A stretch of 64,000 bases of DNA from NCBI GenBank assembly GCA_017431785.1, contig JAFRKJ010000008.1, positions 62,001 to 126,000 on the forward strand, read 5' to 3'. Below, one piece after another: positions 49,471 through 60,548 of this stretch; position 1 is the stretch's first letter, and every line of letters begins with the position of its first letter. The DNA is from Bacillota bacterium. Its GTDB lineage: Bacteria > Bacillota > Clostridia > Peptostreptococcales > Anaerovoracaceae. The position numbers were made by a program, and so were the translations under genes. Under the pieces are notes generated by a model. That model was given only the letters and a program-made list of their open reading frames with translations, made no database searches and was not told where the DNA came from.

Positions 49471-50503
49471 TCTCATCAACAGATTCAAAAGAATGTTCAT
49501 AGTGGGATTCCAGCAGATTCAGGATCCTTATTACCATGGGTTCGCGGCACAGATCTCTTTTTATCTGATGCTGTCCGTAGTCCCGATTCTCATCCTGATT
49601 ATTCAGCTGCTGGGTCTCATCGGCATCAGCATGGAGACGGCGCTCAACGTGGTGGAACAGTATACGGGGAATCGTATTTCCAATGTACTCAGCATCATCT
49701 TTGAGTTCAGCTCCATCGGTTTCGGAAACATCATCTTCCTTATCATCGCCTTGTGGGCGGGGTCCAGGGCATCCTTTGCCATATCCCGTATCGCGAACTA
49801 TACGATGACAGAAGGAAGAAACACAGGAAAAAATTATTTCATTGAGAGAGCACGCGCCATTGTGACGATGCTTCTGACGATGATCAGTCTCGTTGTGGCA
49901 ATCGTCATACTCTGTTACGGAAAAATCATCCTGATCGGTGCGCTGACAGCGCTCCGTATCGATGATACATCTTTTGTCGACAGCTTCTGGCTGTGGCTGA
50001 GATGGCCGCTGGCATTCGTACTCTACTTTTTTATCATCGGATACAACTTCTACATACTTCCAACTGTGAGGAAACCGTTCAAGACGGTCATTCCAGGAGC
50101 GCTGTTCGCTTCCATCGGAATGTTGATCGTGAGTTGGGTCTATACCTTCTACACCAGCAGTCTTGTCAACTATGACATCATGTACGGCGCGCTGTCATCG
50201 GTCGTCGCACTCATGATCTGGTTCCTGCTGCTCTCCTGGGTTCTGATCCTCGGGCTTATGTGCAACAAGGTTGTAGAAGATACCAGCCATCCTTACAGCA
50301 AGAGAGAAGTTCCGGAGGAACTGGAGGAAATCAGGTGGTTCAAGCAACGCAATTACGGACATGTCAGCAAGTTCGATATGGCGCCGGAAGATGTCAATAT
50401 ATCTACGATCAAGGATATCCTCAAAGGCGGGCAGGAAGCGGTGGAACAAAACACCAGTGAAAGCACAGAAGAGGCGGCGAGAAAGCCAATTAACAAGCAG
50501 TAA
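49463..50503 (+). CDS. YihY/BrkB-family membrane protein
   Basis: A 346-residue membrane protein with six predicted spans of the YihY (formerly called virulence factor BrkB, RNase BN) family. It starts with TTG within the end of rdgB, with TGGAG 8 bases upstream. It has FQQIQDPYYHGFAAQISFYLMLSVVPI near residue 13 and GALSSVVALMIWFLLLSWVLILG near residue 240, then a 90-residue polar tail. Function is unknown, probably envelope-related. Confidence 0.85.
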   Translation: MSNLINRFKRMFIVGFQQIQDPYYHGFAAQISFYLMLSVVPILILIIQLLGLIGISMETALNVVEQYTGNRISNVLSIIFEFSSIGFGNIIFLIIALWAGSRASFAISRIANYTMTEGRNTGKNYFIERARAIVTMLLTMISLVVAIVILCYGKIILIGALTALRIDDTSFVDSFWLWLRWPLAFVLYFFIIGYNFYILPTVRKPFKTVIPGALFASIGMLIVSWVYTFYTSSLVNYDIMYGALSSVVALMIWFLLLSWVLILGLMCNKVVEDTSHPYSKREVPEELEEIRWFKQRNYGHVSKFDMAPEDVNISTIKDILKGGQEAVEQNTSESTEEAARKPINKQ

Positions 50504-50540
50504 AATCGGGTATATCCATACTGCCTGAGGGGCGGATTTA

Positions 50541-50549
50541 TGGTATAAT
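50541..50549 (+). promoter_or_regulatory. Extended -10 promoter of hom
   Basis: TGGTATAAT is a consensus extended -10 located 36 bases before the hom ATG. No good -35 is visible. Confidence 0.5.
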
Positions 50550-50584
50550 CAGATAAACAAAAACTAATGGAGGAAAGATTAAAA

Positions 50585-51565
50585 ATGAAAGAAATCAAAA
50601 TCGGTCTTCTGGGACTTGGAAACATTGGAGCAGGTACATATAAAGCCCTGGAGATGAACAGAGAAATCATAGAGAAAAGGGTTGGCGCAAAAGTCAATAT
50701 CGTCAAGATTCTCGAGAAGGATATAGATAGAGAACGTGATATTACCGTATCAAGAGATCAGTTCGTTTCCGACCCTGATGAAATCTTCAAGGATCCGGAA
50801 ATCGATATCGTAATCGAACTTCTCGGCGGCGTTGAACCAGCGGCCACATTCATGGAAACAGCCATGAAAAACGGCAAGCATGTGATCACTGCCAATAAGG
50901 CTGCTGTGGCAGCGAACTATCCTCGTCTGATGAAAGCAGCTGAGGAGAACAATGTACAGTTTAAGTTTGAAGCCAGCGTGGGCGGCGGCATTCCTGTCCT
51001 GAACCCACTGGACTGTGGAGCAAGAGCAAACGACTATACAGAGGTGCTTGGCATCGTAAACGGTACGACGAACTATATCCTCCACAAGATGAGCACAGAG
51101 GGGATGAGTTACGAAGATGCTTTGAAAGACGCCCAGGAGAAGGGATTTGCAGAAGCAGATCCTACGGCGGATGTAGAGGGAATTGACGCAGCGAATAAGC
51201 TGAGCATCCTCATGGCGCTCATGTTCGGCAAGTACGTTCATCCGGATGACATTCCGACGACAGGCATCAGCAGCATCACTCACGAACAGATTGAAGAAGC
51301 GAAGGCAAACGACTGCGTAATCAAGCTGATTGCCCATGCGACAGTCAAAGAGGACGGAGATATCGATTACGAAGTACGTCCGACATACATCAGAACTTAC
51401 CATCCGCTGGCAGGCGTTCTTGAAGAATACAACGCTGTTTACGTCAAAGGCAATCTCGTAGGCAAGCTCATGTTCTACGGACCGGGCGCAGGCCCTCTGC
51501 CGACAGGCAGCGCGGTACTTGGAGATGTAATGGAAATCGCGAAGACAATGGATTTGCAGGATTAA
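50585..51565 (+). CDS. hom: Homoserine dehydrogenase (no ACT domain)
   Basis: Reduces aspartate semialdehyde to homoserine. It has 326 residues. NAD(P)-binding GLLGLGNIGAGTYKAL begins it, with ITANKAAVAANYP near residue 100, GGGIPVLNPLDCGARAND near residue 130 and the family motif near residue 215. The usual C-terminal ACT domain is absent, so feedback by threonine through that domain is not expected. The start is placed at 50585 because the preceding ATG overlaps GGAGG. It lies upstream of a SEC-C protein and rpoN. Confidence 0.93.
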   Translation: MKEIKIGLLGLGNIGAGTYKALEMNREIIEKRVGAKVNIVKILEKDIDRERDITVSRDQFVSDPDEIFKDPEIDIVIELLGGVEPAATFMETAMKNGKHVITANKAAVAANYPRLMKAAEENNVQFKFEASVGGGIPVLNPLDCGARANDYTEVLGIVNGTTNYILHKMSTEGMSYEDALKDAQEKGFAEADPTADVEGIDAANKLSILMALMFGKYVHPDDIPTTGISSITHEQIEEAKANDCVIKLIAHATVKEDGDIDYEVRPTYIRTYHPLAGVLEEYNAVYVKGNLVGKLMFYGPGAGPLPTGSAVLGDVMEIAKTMDLQD

Positions 51566-51591
51566 GGACTGAATAGCGGAGGAACAAAGAA

Positions 51592-52092
51592 ATGGCAACT
51601 TTATTCAAACAGTGGCAGACACTGATAGGAAATCAGACAAAAGAAACCTTTAACGAATTCTGGGAAGAGTACAGCGGTGCTGAGACGAAGATTTACAGCG
51701 ACATCCTGGATCATCCGCAGGAGAAAATGACAGGAACCATCGGTGAACTGGCGGAGAAATATGATGTCAGACCTGTTATATTCATGGGTTTTCTCGACGG
51801 TATCAATGAAAGCATCACGAAACCGAATGATCTGGAAGACATGGACGAAGCATCCGAAGTCGAAGTTGAGATCATTCCGGAGAAGCTCTTTTTCAACATG
51901 CTGAAGGCAGACGCTGATTATCTGTACAGTCTTGAACAGTGGGAAGACATCCTCGGTGAAGAGAAGATGGTTCAGATCGCGAAGGAATACAAGCAGTCAA
52001 GGACGGTGAGAAGAGCCACACCTAAGATCGGAAGAAATGATCCTTGTCCTTGCGGCAGCGGCAAAAAGTATAAGCATTGCTGCGGCAGATAG
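51592..52092 (+). CDS. SEC-C zinc-motif protein
   Basis: A 166-residue protein ending in a SEC-C zinc motif, [18 protein letters not shown], as found in SecA and in many proteins of unknown role. The first 140 residues are acidic and predicted helical, with repeats such as [20 protein letters not shown]. No other domain is recognised. GCGGAGGAACAAAGAA precedes the ATG. It sits between hom and rpoN. Confidence 0.8.
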   Translation: MATLFKQWQTLIGNQTKETFNEFWEEYSGAETKIYSDILDHPQEKMTGTIGELAEKYDVRPVIFMGFLDGINESITKPNDLEDMDEASEVEVEIIPEKLFFNMLKADADYLYSLEQWEDILGEEKMVQIAKEYKQSRTVRRATPKIGRNDPCPCGSGKKYKHCCGR

Positions 52093-52140
52093 CTGTATCA
52101 GATATTGACTGCGGTCGCAGACTACGGCAGACGTTAGGCT

Positions 52141-53541
52141 ATGAATGACATTAAATTAGGCTTTGACCTGACAATTGAGCAGTCTCAGAAACTGGTGATG
52201 ACGCCGGAACTGATCCAGGCGATTCAGATTCTCCAGTTCAATACCCAGGAGCTGGATGCTTTTGTACAAGAACAGCTTCTGGTGAATCCTGTGCTGGAAC
52301 AGGACCAGAACGAACCGGCGAATCCCGAGGCGGAAACCTCGGAGAAAGAACGGGAGAAACTGGACTGGAAAGAATTCATCAGAAACGGCAGTTATGATGA
52401 TATCAGCTATAGAGGATACAGAGACAAAGACGAAGATCGGTCTGATTCATTCGAGCGGTACGTTACCAACGAAGTAACCTTGCCGGAGCACCTTATGTTC
52501 CAGTATCAGTTCGCAACTGTGGACAAGGGATGCCGGCGCGTAGGGAAATACATCATAGAGTCATTGGATGAGAATGGGTATATGACCTCGACGGTAGAGG
52601 AAATCTCCCGTGCGACAGGAGTACGCGAAGAGAAAGTCGGGGAAGCTCTTGATATCATACACGGATTTGATCCTGCAGGCGTGGGTGCCAGAGATCTGAG
52701 CGAGTGCCTGCAGCTTCAGCTCGCCGCCAGGAAAGAGCTGACGCCTCAGATGGAAGAGATCATCACACACCATCTTGAGGATATCGCTAACAACAGACTG
52801 TCGGCGGTGGCCAGAGACACAGGAATGACGGTGCTTCAGGTTCAGGAAGCGGCGGATGTCATCAGAACACTGGAACCAAAGCCGGGCAGGCAGTTCGCTT
52901 CACAGATGGAGACAAAGTATGTCATACCAGATGTCATTGTGGAAAAGATCGACAACGAATATGTGGTGATCATAAATGAAAGCAGCACGCCCCACCTGAC
53001 CATAAGCTCCTACTACAAGGGGCTATTGGGTAAGGCGGAGAAAGATCAGCAGCTTGCAGATTATCTTTCGGAGAGAGTGAGCTCTGCAAACTGGCTTATC
53101 AAAAGTATAGAACAGAGAAAGCAGACCATATACAACGTGGTGTCTGCTGTTGTCAAATACCAGAAGGATTTCTTCGACTTGGGCAGTAAGCACCTGAGAA
53201 CGCTGACACTCAAGGATATTGCGGAGGAACTTGGAATCCACGAATCGACGGTTTCAAGATCCATCAGCGGCAAATACCTGCAGTGCCCGAGGGGCGTTTA
53301 TGAGATCAAATATTTCTTCTCAGCCGGCGTTTCAGACCAGGTGGGAGAGGGCGTTTCATCGAACAGCATCAAGGAATTCATCAAAGAGATCGTTGAAGGA
53401 GAAGACAGACACAGACCTTACAGTGATCAGGCCATGGTCAGCATTCTGAAGGACAAAGGCTTCAACATCTCCAGGAGGACCGTTGCCAAGTACAGAGATG
53501 AACTGGGCATACTCTCGTCCTCAAAAAGAAAGAGATATTAA
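52141..53541 (+). CDS. rpoN: RNA polymerase sigma-54 factor
   Basis: Alternative sigma factor for enhancer-dependent promoters. The 466 residues include the Q-rich region I (FDLTIEQSQKLVMTPELIQ), the core-binding region with VGARDLSECLQLQLAARKEL, the helix-turn-helix LKDIAEELGIHESTVSRSI, and the RpoN box in ISRRTVAKYRDELGI near the end. Its ribosome site is weak. It lies directly upstream of gap. In Clostridioides the order is sigL-cggR-gap; here cggR is absent. Confidence 0.95.
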   Translation: MNDIKLGFDLTIEQSQKLVMTPELIQAIQILQFNTQELDAFVQEQLLVNPVLEQDQNEPANPEAETSEKEREKLDWKEFIRNGSYDDISYRGYRDKDEDRSDSFERYVTNEVTLPEHLMFQYQFATVDKGCRRVGKYIIESLDENGYMTSTVEEISRATGVREEKVGEALDIIHGFDPAGVGARDLSECLQLQLAARKELTPQMEEIITHHLEDIANNRLSAVARDTGMTVLQVQEAADVIRTLEPKPGRQFASQMETKYVIPDVIVEKIDNEYVVIINESSTPHLTISSYYKGLLGKAEKDQQLADYLSERVSSANWLIKSIEQRKQTIYNVVSAVVKYQKDFFDLGSKHLRTLTLKDIAEELGIHESTVSRSISGKYLQCPRGVYEIKYFFSAGVSDQVGEGVSSNSIKEFIKEIVEGEDRHRPYSDQAMVSILKDKGFNISRRTVAKYRDELGILSSSKRKRY

Positions 53542-53567
53542 CCTGCAGGCTGCGTTGCCTTTGCAGG
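53542..53567 (+). promoter_or_regulatory. Hairpin between rpoN and gap
   Basis: CCTGCAGGC and GCC-TT-TGCAGG form a stem with a 6-base loop. It is not followed by T, so it is a weak terminator at best. It could be a processing or stability element for the glycolytic transcript. Confidence 0.35.
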
Positions 53568-53630
53568 CTGATATATAACTAATTAAATCCATAATTTAAT
53601 TAAAGATATTTGTTTCAGGAGGAAAGATTT

Positions 53631-54647
53631 ATGGCTATCAAAGTTGGAATCAGTGGTTTTGGACGTATTTCACGTCTTGCAATTCGTGCTTCATTGGACA
53701 TGCCGGACATTGAAATTGCGGGAATCAACTATCGTAATGCGGACCTCGATTACCTTGTTTACATGCTGAAGTTTGACTCAGTCTTCGGACGTTTCCCGGG
53801 AGAACTCGGTACTTATGAAGGCGGCATCGTTATCAACGGCAAAGAAGTTCCTGTGTACAGTGAACCAAACGCGAAAATGATCCCTTGGGATGAATGCGGA
53901 GCAGAGTATATCGTAGAAGGAACCGGTGCTTACAACACAGCAGAAAAAGCACAGGATCACCTGGACGCAGGCGCAAAGAAAGTCATTATCACAGCACCTG
54001 CCAAGGATGACTCCCCAACATTCGTGTGCGGTGTAAACCTCGACAAGTACACATCTGATATGGATGTCGTATCAAATGCTTCCTGTACAACAAACTGCCT
54101 CGCTCCTCTGTGCAAAGTTCTGGAAGACAACTTTGGCATTGAGATGGGACTGATGGCTACGATCCACGCAGCGACATCCAAGCAGGTAACAGTAGACAAG
54201 AGAAACATGAAAGACTGGCGTATCGGAAGATCTGCATTCAACAGCATCATTCCGACAACCACAGGCGCCGCAAAGGCAGTAGCTAAGGTTATCCCTTCCC
54301 TGAAGGGAAGAATGACAGGTTTTGCCTACAGAGTACCTACAAACGACGTATCCGTAGTTGACCTGAATGTCATGCTGAAGAAACCGACAACACTGGAAGA
54401 AATCAATGCAGCTGTCAAAAAAGCTTCCGAAGGCGAACTGAAGGGCATTCTGGAATATGTTGAAGATAAATGTGTAACAATCGACTTCGTCGGTGATACG
54501 AACACTTCCATCTTCGACTCAACGATGGGCATCGCTCTGAATGACAAGTTCTTTAAACTGATCGCATACTATGACAATGAGTATGGTTATGCGACAAAAG
54601 TTCTTGAGCTCATCAGACACATGTACAGTGTAGACCACAAAGAGTAA
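53631..54647 (+). CDS. gap: Glyceraldehyde-3-phosphate dehydrogenase, atypical cofactor motif
   Basis: Glycolytic enzyme converting glyceraldehyde 3-phosphate to 1,3-bisphosphoglycerate. It has 338 residues. The catalytic cysteine is in [11 protein letters not shown] near residue 155 and the histidine follows in [11 protein letters not shown]. The nucleotide-binding turn reads GFGRISR rather than GFGRIGR, and after it [12 protein letters not shown] replaces the usual INDL with its NAD-selective aspartate. Cofactor use may therefore differ from standard NAD enzymes. The ATG follows CAGGAGGAAAGATTT. It starts a run gap-pgk-tpiA-eno. Confidence 0.94.
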   Translation: MAIKVGISGFGRISRLAIRASLDMPDIEIAGINYRNADLDYLVYMLKFDSVFGRFPGELGTYEGGIVINGKEVPVYSEPNAKMIPWDECGAEYIVEGTGAYNTAEKAQDHLDAGAKKVIITAPAKDDSPTFVCGVNLDKYTSDMDVVSNASCTTNCLAPLCKVLEDNFGIEMGLMATIHAATSKQVTVDKRNMKDWRIGRSAFNSIIPTTTGAAKAVAKVIPSLKGRMTGFAYRVPTNDVSVVDLNVMLKKPTTLEEINAAVKKASEGELKGILEYVEDKCVTIDFVGDTNTSIFDSTMGIALNDKFFKLIAYYDNEYGYATKVLELIRHMYSVDHKE

Positions 54648-54675
54648 TAAATCAGAAAGTGAAAGGATCAGCATT

Positions 54676-55860
54676 ATGAAAAAAACAGTAAGAGATGTTG
54701 AACTGAATGGTGTGAAAGTTCTGTGCAGATGCGACTTCAACGTTCCGATGAAGGATGGTGAAATTACCGATGACTTCAGAATCGTCTCCGCGCTGCCGAC
54801 AATCAAATACCTCATAGAGAACAAAGCCCGCGTCATTCTCATGTCACATATGGGAAAGCCAAAGGGCGAGCCGAAACCAGAGCTCTCTCTTGGGCCTGTT
54901 GCTAAGAGACTGGAAGAGCTGCTCGGCCAGGAAGTTAAATTCTCATCCTGCCCGACCGTCATCTGCGATCACATCAGAGAAGTTGCAGATGGACTTCAGC
55001 CGGGCGAAGTAATGCTTCTTGAGAACACCAGATACAGAAAAGAAGAAACCAAGAGCGAAGAACCGTTCACCGGAGAACTGGCTTCCCTGGGAGAACTGTT
55101 CGTAAACGATGCTTTTGGAACGGCTCACAGAGACCACAGCTCCACAGCCGGCATCGCAAGATACCTGCCGACGGTTTCCGGATTCCTGATCGAGAAGGAA
55201 GTCAAGTTCCTGGGAGACGCTTTGGAATCTCCTGAGAGACCTCTGGTTGCCATCATGGGCGGCGCAAAGGTCGGTGACAAGATTCCGGTCATCGAGAACC
55301 TGCTCAAGAAGGTTGATCAGATCCTGATCGGCGGCGGAATGTCATACACATTCTTCAAGGCTCTCGGATATGAAATCGGCAAGTCGATCCTTGATGAAGA
55401 AAGCATTGAGCTTTCCAAGGAACTGCTTGCAAAAGCAGAAAAAGCAGGTGTTGAAATCGTGCTTCCGGTCGACACAGTATGCACGGATGATTTTGCTGAG
55501 AACAATGTCATCGAAACTTATGACTCAGACAAGATCCCGGCGGATCTGATGGGCATGGATATCGGTCCTAAGACGATCGCCAAGTATGAGGAACTCATCG
55601 CGAAGGCGAAGACCGTTGTCTGGAACGGACCGATGGGCGTATTTGAGAATCCGAAGTTTGAAGCAGGTACGAAAGCGGTTGCTCTCGCACTGGCAGAGTC
55701 AGATGCAATGACGATCATCGGCGGCGGCGATTCAGCTGCAGCAGTGGAACAGTTCGGACTCAAGGATAAGATGACGCACGTTTCAACAGGCGGCGGCGCT
55801 TCCATGGAATTCCTGGAAGGACGCGTACTGCCGGGCATTGCTTGCATAGAGGAGAAGTAA
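54676..55860 (+). CDS. pgk: Phosphoglycerate kinase
   Basis: Makes ATP from 1,3-bisphosphoglycerate. The 394 residues show VKVLCRCDFNVPMKDGEITDD near the start, VILMSHMGKPKGEPK, LLENTRYRKEET, and the nucleotide-binding GGGDSAAAVEQFGL near residue 352. It is one of four consecutive glycolytic genes. Confidence 0.97.
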   Translation: MKKTVRDVELNGVKVLCRCDFNVPMKDGEITDDFRIVSALPTIKYLIENKARVILMSHMGKPKGEPKPELSLGPVAKRLEELLGQEVKFSSCPTVICDHIREVADGLQPGEVMLLENTRYRKEETKSEEPFTGELASLGELFVNDAFGTAHRDHSSTAGIARYLPTVSGFLIEKEVKFLGDALESPERPLVAIMGGAKVGDKIPVIENLLKKVDQILIGGGMSYTFFKALGYEIGKSILDEESIELSKELLAKAEKAGVEIVLPVDTVCTDDFAENNVIETYDSDKIPADLMGMDIGPKTIAKYEELIAKAKTVVWNGPMGVFENPKFEAGTKAVALALAESDAMTIIGGGDSAAAVEQFGLKDKMTHVSTGGGASMEFLEGRVLPGIACIEEK

Positions 55861-55861
55861 C

Positions 55862-56608
55862 ATGAGAATACCGTTTATCGCAGGAAATTGGAAAATGTTT
55901 AAGACCAGAGCAGAGGCGGAAGCCTTTGCCCTGGAGTTCAAAGACCTCTATCAGGGAACGGACATCAGAGCTGCTATCTGCGCACCGTTCACCGATCTTG
56001 ATACCCTCGTGAAACTATTCGCAGGGACAGGCATCGGCGTCGGCGCACAGAATGTGCATTTTGAAGAAGAAGGTGCATTTACCGGAGAGGTGTCAGTGAG
56101 GATGCTGGAGGATATCGGCGTAGATTACTGCATCGTAGGACATTCAGAAAGAAGACAGTACTTTGCCGAAACCAATGAGACAGTCAATCTTAAGCTTAAG
56201 AAACTTCTTGCAAGTTCGATCAGACCGATCATGTGCTGCGGGGAAAGTCTGGAGCAGAGAGATTCAGGTGTGCTCTTTGATTTTGTTAAGGCTCAGCTGG
56301 AAGAAGGTCTTGCGGGTATCAGTGCAGACGATGTGAAGAGAGTCGTCATCGCATATGAACCGATCTGGGCCATCGGAACCGGCCGCACAGCGACACCACA
56401 GCAGGCGGAAGAGATGTGTGCATTCATCAGAAAGACCCTCATCGACATGTATGATGAAGAGACAGCTGATGAGATCATCATACAGTACGGCGGAAGCGTC
56501 AAACCGGCGAATGCTTCCGAAATAATGAATCAGGACGAAATCGATGGAGCGCTTGTGGGAGGAGCATCCCTCAAGGCTGCAGATTTCATGCAGATCATAG
56601 ATTTCTGA
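55862..56608 (+). CDS. tpiA: Triosephosphate isomerase
   Basis: Interconverts the triose phosphates. The 248 residues hold FIAGNWKMFKTRAEAEAF with the catalytic lysine, GHSERRQYFAETNE with the histidine, the catalytic glutamate in VIAYEPIWAIGTGRTATPQQAEE, and the C-terminal QYGGSVKPANASEI and GGASLKAADF. It begins 1 base after pgk ends. Confidence 0.97.
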   Translation: MRIPFIAGNWKMFKTRAEAEAFALEFKDLYQGTDIRAAICAPFTDLDTLVKLFAGTGIGVGAQNVHFEEEGAFTGEVSVRMLEDIGVDYCIVGHSERRQYFAETNETVNLKLKKLLASSIRPIMCCGESLEQRDSGVLFDFVKAQLEEGLAGISADDVKRVVIAYEPIWAIGTGRTATPQQAEEMCAFIRKTLIDMYDEETADEIIIQYGGSVKPANASEIMNQDEIDGALVGGASLKAADFMQIIDF

Positions 56609-56637
56609 TTAAAGGTATTCTGATTATAGATTTCTGA

Positions 56638-57945
<1,308 letters not shown>

Positions 57946-58016
57946 GGCTAAATATATGTTGCTTTTGCCTATCTCGCATGGTAAAATGACCAAGTTAGAG
58001 TAGGAGGAGATAAGAA

Positions 58017-58247
58017 ATGACTTTAGCACTTAAAATAATTCTTTTAGTTGCAAGTATTGTACTGATCATCAGCATACTGCTTCAGGAGAGCAGAAGTGCC
58101 GGTTTGTCAGGTTCGATCGGCGGTGGTGCAGAGCAGCTCTTTGGTAAGAAGAGAAGCTCCGGTTATGATGCACTGCTCAGCAAGATTGCAACCGTCACAG
58201 CGGTTCTGTTTATCCTGCTTTCAATCGTGCTGGTGGCTGTAGAATAA
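58017..58247 (+). CDS. secG: Preprotein translocase subunit SecG
   Basis: A 76-residue, two-span subunit of the SecYEG channel. It shows the family loop ILLQESRSAGLSGSIGGGAEQLFG near residue 20 between the two membrane helices. GTAGGAGGAGATAAGAA precedes the ATG. In many Firmicutes secG follows eno in this way, often before rnr and smpB, which are not found here. Confidence 0.93.
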   Translation: MTLALKIILLVASIVLIISILLQESRSAGLSGSIGGGAEQLFGKKRSSGYDALLSKIATVTAVLFILLSIVLVAVE

Positions 58248-58297
58248 ATTAGTTTAATATTATTGTTTTTCTAAATAGTTTCGCATAAGGCGGTTTA

Positions 58298-58329
58298 ATT
58301 TAAGAGGTGTCAGGCAAGGCGCCTCTTAA
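58298..58329 (+). promoter_or_regulatory. Leader hairpin upstream of hppA
   Basis: TTTAAGAGGTG pairs with CGCCTCTTAAA (one wobble) around a 10-base loop. No T run follows, so it is not an evident terminator. A second small hairpin, AGACA with TGTCT, lies at about 58339-58360, so the hppA leader appears structured. Confidence 0.4.
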
Positions 58330-58387
58330 ACATCGTGTAAGACAGATGGAATAACTTGTCTGGTGCGAGGAGGAGGTACTACTAAAA

Positions 58388-60424
58388 ATGAATGGAATAG
58401 CTGTGATTGCTGTTTGCGCAGCGATTGTAGGACTGATCGTAGCAGTGGTTCTTGCTACATGGATCAAGAAGCAGGACGAAGGTACTGACAGAATGAAGGA
58501 AATCTCCGGATTTATCAGAGAAGGTGCTTTCGCATTCCTGAAGAGAGAGTACAAGATCATGGTAATCGTTATCTTGGTTCTGTTCTTGCTCATCGGATTC
58601 TGCATCAACTGGACAACAGGCATCCTGTACATCTGCGGTGCTGTTCTCTCAGTACTTGCCGGATTCTTCGGAATGAATGTTGCTACATGGGGTAATGTAA
58701 GAACTGCAAATGCTGCTAAGGAAGGCGGCATGAACAAGGCACTCAAGGTAGCATTCAGATCAGGTGCTGTCATGGGACTGGCTGTAGCAGGTCTCGGACT
58801 GTTCGGACTCGGCATGGTTATGGTTTGCCTGGATCTGGCAACTGTCGTACAGTGCGTAACAGGTTTTGGATTCGGCGCTTCTTCAATGGCACTGTTCGGA
58901 CGTGTCGGCGGCGGTATCTATACAAAGGCTGCTGACGTAGGCGCTGACCTGGTAGGTAAAGTTGAAGCAGGTATCCCTGAGGACGACCCTCGTAACCCTG
59001 CTGTTATCGCAGATAACGTAGGTGACAACGTAGGTGACGTTGCAGGTATGGGCTCCGACCTTTATGAATCATACTGTGGATCCATTATTTCAGCTATTAC
59101 ACTGGCAGCAGTTGCATCATCAGCTTCCGGCGGAATCTTCGATGAAGCAACAGCAGCTATCTTCCCGCTGATTATGGCAGCAGTAGGAATCATCGCATCA
59201 GTTATCGGCATTCTCCTCGTTAGAGGCAAGGAAGGTTCAAACCCTGCCAATGCTCTTAACGCAGGAACATACATCGCAAGTGGAATCGTAGTCATCGTAT
59301 CGATTATCCTCTCCAAGGCTATGCTGGGCAGCTATGCATTTGCAATTGCAATCATCGCAGGTCTGGTTGTCGGCGTTGCAATTGGTAAGATCACTGAGAT
59401 CTACACTTCAGAAGATTACAAATCAGTAAAGAAAATCGCAGAACAGTCACAGACTGGTTCAGCAACAACGATCATTTCAGGTCTGGGCGTTGGCATGATG
59501 TCAACAGTATGGCCTATCATCTGCATTTCCGTTGGTATCTTCGCTGCTTACTTCGCAACTGAGACAGTTGGTACAGGCATGGGAATGTACGGAATCGCAC
59601 TTGCTGCAGTAGGTATGCTGTCTACAACTGGAATGACAGTAGCAGTTGACGCTTATGGTCCTGTATCTGACAATGCCGGCGGTATTGCTGAAATGTCAGA
59701 ACTTCCTGAAGGCGTTCGTAACATCACAGACAAACTCGATGCTGTTGGAAACACTACAGCAGCTATCGGTAAGGGATTTGCAATCGGTTCCGCAGCACTG
59801 ACTGCACTGGCTCTGTTCGCATCATACTCAGCAGTAACAGGTCTGTCAGCAATCTCACTGCTCAACCCGATCGTAATCATCGGACTGTTCATCGGAGCTA
59901 TGCTTCCGTTTATGTTCTCAGCCTTCACAATGAATTCAGTTGGTAGAGCTGCAAACCAGATGATCGAAGAAGTTAGAAGACAGTTCAGATCAGATGATGG
60001 CATCCTGGCTGGAACCTCCAAGCCTGACTATGCACACTGCGTTGACATTTCAACTCAGGCTGCTTTGAAGGAAATGATCGTTCCTGGTCTCATGGCAATC
60101 ATCGCTCCACTGGCAGTTGGAATCATCCTCGGACCTGAGGCTCTCGGCGGAATGCTGGCAGGTGCTCTGGCAGCAGGCGTACTCCTCGCTCTGATGATGG
60201 CAAATGCAGGCGGCGCATGGGACAACGCTAAGAAGTACGTTGAAGGCGGAGCTTATGGCGGCAAGGGTTCAGATACTCATAAGGCTACAGTAGTAGGCGA
60301 CACAGTAGGTGACCCGTTCAAGGATACTTCCGGTCCGTCCATCAACATCCTGATTAAGCTCATGACTATCGTATCAGTAGTATTCGCACCACTGTTCGTA
60401 GCCATCGGCGGTCTGATTGGATAA
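58388..60424 (+). CDS. hppA: Membrane-bound ion-pumping pyrophosphatase
   Basis: Hydrolyses pyrophosphate and pumps H+ or Na+ across the membrane, so it saves energy in anaerobes. The 678 residues form about 16 spans. Motifs are DVGADLVGKVEAGIPEDDPRNPA and DNVGDNVGDVAGMGSDLYE near residues 180-220, and DNAGGIAEMSELP near residue 425. GNTTAAIGKGFAIGSA has Ala where K+-independent enzymes have Lys, so this is predicted to be K+-dependent. Whether H+ or Na+ is moved cannot be told with certainty. GGAGGAGGTACTACTAAAA precedes the ATG. Confidence 0.95.
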   Translation: MNGIAVIAVCAAIVGLIVAVVLATWIKKQDEGTDRMKEISGFIREGAFAFLKREYKIMVIVILVLFLLIGFCINWTTGILYICGAVLSVLAGFFGMNVATWGNVRTANAAKEGGMNKALKVAFRSGAVMGLAVAGLGLFGLGMVMVCLDLATVVQCVTGFGFGASSMALFGRVGGGIYTKAADVGADLVGKVEAGIPEDDPRNPAVIADNVGDNVGDVAGMGSDLYESYCGSIISAITLAAVASSASGGIFDEATAAIFPLIMAAVGIIASVIGILLVRGKEGSNPANALNAGTYIASGIVVIVSIILSKAMLGSYAFAIAIIAGLVVGVAIGKITEIYTSEDYKSVKKIAEQSQTGSATTIISGLGVGMMSTVWPIICISVGIFAAYFATETVGTGMGMYGIALAAVGMLSTTGMTVAVDAYGPVSDNAGGIAEMSELPEGVRNITDKLDAVGNTTAAIGKGFAIGSAALTALALFASYSAVTGLSAISLLNPIVIIGLFIGAMLPFMFSAFTMNSVGRAANQMIEEVRRQFRSDDGILAGTSKPDYAHCVDISTQAALKEMIVPGLMAIIAPLAVGIILGPEALGGMLAGALAAGVLLALMMANAGGAWDNAKKYVEGGAYGGKGSDTHKATVVGDTVGDPFKDTSGPSINILIKLMTIVSVVFAPLFVAIGGLIG

Positions 60425-60463
60425 TCAGATCGGATTAGATTAGATTTAATCAATAAGGTAGAT

Positions 60464-60509
60464 AGTGCTAGGTTTAACACTCAATGAGTTGAAAACCTAG
60501 CACTTTTTT
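60464..60509 (+). terminator. Terminator of hppA
   Basis: AGTGCTAGGTTT (60464-60475) pairs with AAACCTAGCACT (60493-60504), with a further small inverted repeat in the loop, followed by six T. It is strong. Confidence 0.88.
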
Positions 60510-60548
60510 ATGTTTCAGAGTGTTTCGCGCCAAACCCTATGATGCTCT

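Noticed and set aside
58298..58360. Riboswitch ahead of hppA
   Set aside because: Two simple hairpins are visible but no known aptamer pattern and no expression-platform terminator; kept only as a leader hairpin.
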